DNA of 53,149 nucleotides from Spirogloea muscicola (lineage: Eukaryota; Streptophyta; Zygnematophyceae; Spirogloeales; Spirogloeaceae). Both the position numbers and the translations under genes were made by a program. The notes beneath the pieces are model-generated. The model was not told the DNA's origin. It saw only the letters and a program-made list of their open reading frames with translations, and did no database searches. The stretch spans positions 236,713 to 289,861 of the forward strand of contig WELB01000026.1 of NCBI GenBank assembly GCA_009602725.1, given 5' to 3'. This document shows, one piece after another, positions 49,801 to 53,149 of the stretch (position 1 is the first letter of the stretch; each line of letters opens with the position of its first letter).

Positions 49801-50185
49801 CCCGCGCGCCCACATATTGGTGCACCAGCAGCTTGACCTGTGCATGTTGCTCCTGCATGATAGTAACTCGGTGCGTCAAGGGCTTGCTGCTGGTGGCGGG
49901 GCAAAGCTATCCCTTCAAGAGGCAACTGGCATCATCTCAAATAAGTGGCAGGTACATACACCCCGGCAACATGCAATTGAAAAGAGTCTGTCTGATCTAT
50001 AGATCGGGCTGAACATTGACAGCCTGTGGGGTTAACCACATCAACAGGCTCTTGGCGAGGATGAGAAGGGCCATTGGGCACAGGTGGCTGCTCCTGCCTG
50101 GAATGACTACAAGGCTGCCATGAAGGCCTACCGCCTCAGTCACCCTGACATGTCGGACACGGAGTCGGTTCCGGGATGCTCATGA
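46831..50185 (+). CDS. Triple HMG-box chromatin protein with coiled coil
   Basis: Twelve exons: 46831-47175, 47233-47559, 47840-47995, 48198-48305, 48461-48492, 48593-48704, 48851-48916, 49020-49085, 49235-49354, 49541-49632, 49864-49951 and 50048-50185; phases close to 549 residues. The basic, alanine-rich N-terminus is followed by a Leu/Glu-rich coiled coil (about 50-110). HMG box 1 (about 200-276) starts DPNKPKPPASTFLLWCNDHR. Box 2 (about 330-405) has PKAPVTAFFEYCKQRR and LGEEWNLLSEKQKAPYEE. Box 3 (about 455-530) has MPKRPPTGYILFSNSVRQG and WNDYKAAMKAYRLSHPD. This layout matches the plant 3xHMG-box proteins, which bind and bend DNA and associate with condensed mitotic chromosomes. Exon 2 (47233-47559) includes a non-conserved segment that could partly be intron. 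A GCC run before the ATG supports the start. Confidence 0.9.
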
Positions 50186-51114
50186 TGTGGAGGATGGGAC
50201 AAGCGCGTGGGAGTACCTCATTCAACTAGGAGGTTCTGCGCAGCAGGATGAACTAGTCAAATTATTGCACAATGCATCTCAAGCGTAGAGGCGCTCATAA
50301 TTGCAGTTGCCGCCTTGTTCTGCTGACTAGCAGGCGTAGAAGCCATGTGGAGGTACAGAAAGCACACTTGCCTACTTCAGAGCTGGATGGGCAAAGACTA
50401 CTTTGTCCTCTGAGCTGCTTCTTACTTCTCAATTGTAGATAATTAATTTATGGTGATGAGGATGGGTGCTGTGAGGACGATGGCCAGCCTGAGTTCAGAC
50501 GGCTGTTCCTTAGTAGCCTACAGCGCACATTCCCATCAGCTCTCTCATTAAGCCAGTTTAAAGGGTTGCTTACTCTTCTCGCCTGACCCTCCCGCGCATC
50601 AGTCCATATATTGCCTCAATGTGCTTCACTGCAGCAATTTAGGCGATGCTCAGGCAGTCCCTACTTACTAGCAAAGTCCTTGCCTGCAGTGGCCACTGCA
50701 GTTGTTAGTTGCGTCATTGGCAGGGTGGGGGGGGGTGGTGGCCACCACAAAGGAGCCGAAAGTGCTTGCCTTCTGGATGGCGGCCGCTAGAGTGGGCGGG
50801 AAGCTTGTGGCTTAATGTGCTTCGGAAATATGTGACGTGCAGGTCGAAATATTGGAGAACGAGGCGCATCAAATTCACTGGGTCCATCCTCCACGGGAAC
50901 TTCTCAACCTAGAAAATTCTTGAATAGGTGACCGAGGCTGTCCGCACACGGTCCTCGCCCAGCGCGCCGGGAGCTCCCGATTAAGCGCCGCAGTCTCAAA
51001 TGCAGAGCTTTCTCCGTGCCCAACCAGCATCGTGCCGTTGTGGTTGACTGATGCATCATGACTCAGCGACTGGCATGCACGCATGAGCTGCATCGGAGGG
51101 GCGTACTACACTCT
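50186..51114. other. Convergent intergenic region between HMG-box gene and fucosyltransferase
   Basis: Contains both 3' UTRs. A short G-run lies near 50727. No recognisable gene. Confidence 0.55.
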
Positions 51115-53149
51115 TCACACAAAAATGACCTCCAGCCGAGGACATGGCGTTACTTCAAGGTATTGTCGCAACTGCGAGCTCGTCCGAAAAGACGCATTGC
51201 CAAAGAGGGCCGCCTTCTGGGTTGCGTATGCCGGGTAGATACGGAACACTTGAAGAGGTCCCTGACTCTTGAGAGCGTCTGGTCGCACATTGTGCCAGAT
51301 GGGCTGGTATGTGTATGCGCCAAATGTGCGGACGACTTTGGCGCAAAATGACCTGAGCGTGAGGCCCTCCAGGTAGAGAAAGAAGTCTTTGAAGGAGAAT
51401 TGCATGCGTTCGCGCACACGGACGTGGTACAGGATCCCCTTGGCCCACGACTCCCGGCACCGGCAGGGTCGCTTGGGCGCAAGTTGCAGCTCCTCTCGCT
51501 CCTGCAGTAACACTCTTCTGTCCAGGTCATGCTCGAGATTGACAAGTCTACAGCAGATCATGCTGGAGTTTGACCAGATCATGTCTTGCTCCTTGCTTCA
51601 AGAACCTGCCGAGGACTAACTCTGCGACAAGGTAAAATTGCCAATCTGATATAAGCAGAGGTGTGACCTGGATGCGCGTGGCGAGAAGGATGCAGAGGCG
51701 GCAGGTAGAGTGCACGGCAGCGATGTCAGCGATGACCTTGAAAGAGTCCGACGGCCCCACGCGCTTCCACTCCAGCATCTTCCAGTATGCATCCTGCCTC
51801 ACCGGTGAGGCAAAGCATGCACCCGAGCTCAGTACATATGAGGTGGGGCTCAATGTGCACCCTGCAAGCAACTCTGCCCATAACATGCCCGTGCCCGCAG
51901 ACCTCCTTTTCCATAGACTGGTATTATTTTTGGGATGCCCAACTATTGACATCTTGCCATCCTGAGCTTGTGCGCATAAAGTCGGCCTGCTTATATTGCC
52001 GACAGTATGGCTGGGTGGGATGACAACAATGTGTGCCCTGCAAAGCGCTCCAAGACATATGCGCGGCGCTCATGTCGAACCGTGAGATCAACTCTGCAAA
52101 TTTGCAGACCAACGCCTTAATGGCTGGGAGGTCTCACCTCATCCTTGGAGAGGCGCGTGATGGCCTCAACCACAGCGCGCGTGTCGTTCAGAGAGCGGTA
52201 GACGATGACCGAGTTGTTGCTGGGCGCAAAGTCCAGGATGTCGGGGGCACCCAGCACGACCGGCACCGCGCCCGCCTCCAGCGAGTGGTAAAACTTCTCC
52301 GTCACATACCCCTGCGCAGTGACGGCGGCGGGGGGCCCGGTGGGCCGAGCACGGGGTGGCGGGGCTCAGCTGCCGCAGCAGCTGCCTGCGAGACACTGGC
52401 CAGGACCGATGAGCTGCTGCTTGTTGGTGCGCTCCACAGGCTCGACTAGTGGAGACCAGGGAGGAGGCCATATACTTAAGGATTCCGGTCTTGCTGAGTG
52501 CTTGAGCGCAGGCACGAGGTCTAGACTGAATGTGAGCAGAGGATCGGACTCGGTTAGCTCAGCATTGCTCTGAGAGCCAGCTTGAAAGTCGTGGTCCAAC
52601 GTTCACGTTTCAGTGTCCACAGTCTAGGGATCAACATCTACAAACTCAGGGTTAACGATGAAGGACTCTAGGGCCGGAGGATTTGGGATTTAGGGTTTAG
52701 GGCTATAGGGTTCGGGGCTAGGAAGGCCTCGGCTGCGAACCTCCTCGCAGGAGTTCTCGAAGGCGAGCGAGAACTTGTAGCGTGACAGGACGCCCCGCTT
52801 GTCAGAGCCATCGGCGTCGCCCACGTTGTGCCGGCAGCGCCCGTAGGAGTCGAAGGCCAGGCCGGCGGCGGCCAGCGCGTCCAGCGCCTGGAGGCGCCAG
52901 TTGGCGGCGTCGCAGTTGCTCACGAAGGCGGCGGCGGGGGCCAGCGCCGCGTCCTTGGGCCGGCGCGGTGGCGCCAGGAGGTCGAACTCCGCCCACGACG
53001 CGTACGGCAGCGGGACGTCCGTCGCCAGGCCCGGCGCCATGAGCAGGTCGTAGCCCGCGGCGGCGGCGGCGGCGAGCGTGGCGGCGGGGTAGTACCCCGC
53101 CGGCTCGGCCGTCCTCAGTACCACCGCCTGGCCCGGCGCCTCCCGCGCC
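51115..53149 (-). CDS. FUT11: Core alpha-1,3-fucosyltransferase (GT10, plant FucTA/FUT11 type), 5' end outside window
   Basis: Minus-strand exons 53149-52741 (open to the window edge), 52311-52138, 51793-51668 and 51501-51115 (stop TGA) join in phase 0. [34 protein letters not shown] and [11 protein letters not shown] are followed by the GDP-fucose-binding alpha-1,3-FucT motif [11 protein letters not shown] plus [20 protein letters not shown], with Gly where Asp is usual before [25 protein letters not shown] and the C-terminal domain ([15 protein letters not shown], ending CPRLEVIFV) are shared with plant FucTA. The enzyme adds alpha-1,3-fucose to the Asn-linked GlcNAc of N-glycans in the Golgi. 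The N-terminal membrane anchor lies outside the window. Confidence 0.94.
52678..52722. repeat. Telomere-like TTTAGGG tract in a fucosyltransferase intron
   Basis: GATTTAGGGTTTAGGG followed by CTATAGGGTTCGGGG at 52688-52717, directly inside the 5' end of the minus-strand intron 52740-52312. Confidence 0.85.

Overview
This window is a gene-dense, intron-rich piece of a eukaryotic nuclear genome. The best fit is a green alga on the streptophyte side. That assignment is an inference from gene content, not a database match. The main clues are: a plastid GAPDH of the GapB type carrying the CP12-like two-cysteine C-terminal tail; a protein with three HMG boxes; a plant-type core alpha-1,3-fucosyltransferase; plastid aldo-keto reductase and LTA4H-like aminopeptidase proteins that follow plant sequences closely; and scattered plant-type (CCCTAAA/TTTAGGG) telomere-like tracts. 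GapB is also known from some prasinophytes, so that lineage is not excluded. No bacterial, viral or organellar gene was found.

Layout, left to right: ARM-repeat protein (+, 5' end off the window, to 4549); an unidentified proline-rich gene (+, about 5.9-8.9 kb, weak); MRS2/CorA-type Mg2+ channel with an EF-hand-like tail (-, 13555 to about 8.9 kb); Y-family DNA polymerase of the iota type (+, 14128-18592); GapB (-, 23083-19230); tRNA (guanine-N7-)-methyltransferase TRM8 (+, 23717-27265); an AT-rich gene-free island (27.3-28.0 kb); a 79-residue CYSTM protein (-, 28864-28156); alpha/beta-hydrolase (+, about 29.5-32.69 kb); LTA4H-like zinc aminopeptidase (+, 33808-37304); plastid-type aldo-keto reductase (+, about 38.16-41.35 kb); GH5 mannanase (-, 44480-41792); triple-HMG-box protein (+, 46831-50185); and GT10 core alpha-1,3-fucosyltransferase (-, running off the right edge, ending at 51115).

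Exon models were built by hand from reading-frame continuity, GT/GC-AG signals and intron phase. For POLI, GapB, TRM8, CYSTM, LTA4H, mannanase and HMG every phase closes and the total is a multiple of three, so those models are strong. ARM, MRS2, the hydrolase and the reductase have unresolved ends. Genes are often paired head to head over GC-rich promoters (MRS2/POLI, GapB/TRM8, CYSTM/hydrolase, mannanase/HMG). The genes belong to unrelated pathways (DNA damage tolerance, Calvin cycle, tRNA modification, Mg2+ transport, N-glycan processing, mannan hydrolysis, chromatin), as expected for ordinary eukaryotic euchromatin.

Non-coding structure worth attention: degenerate telomere-like tracts inside introns of at least six genes; short tandem duplications in introns, two of which copy a whole 3' splice site; two GC-AG introns; (GCC)n runs directly before start codons; a 25-bp foldback in the GapB/TRM8 promoter; and three single N bases, each inside low-complexity sequence.
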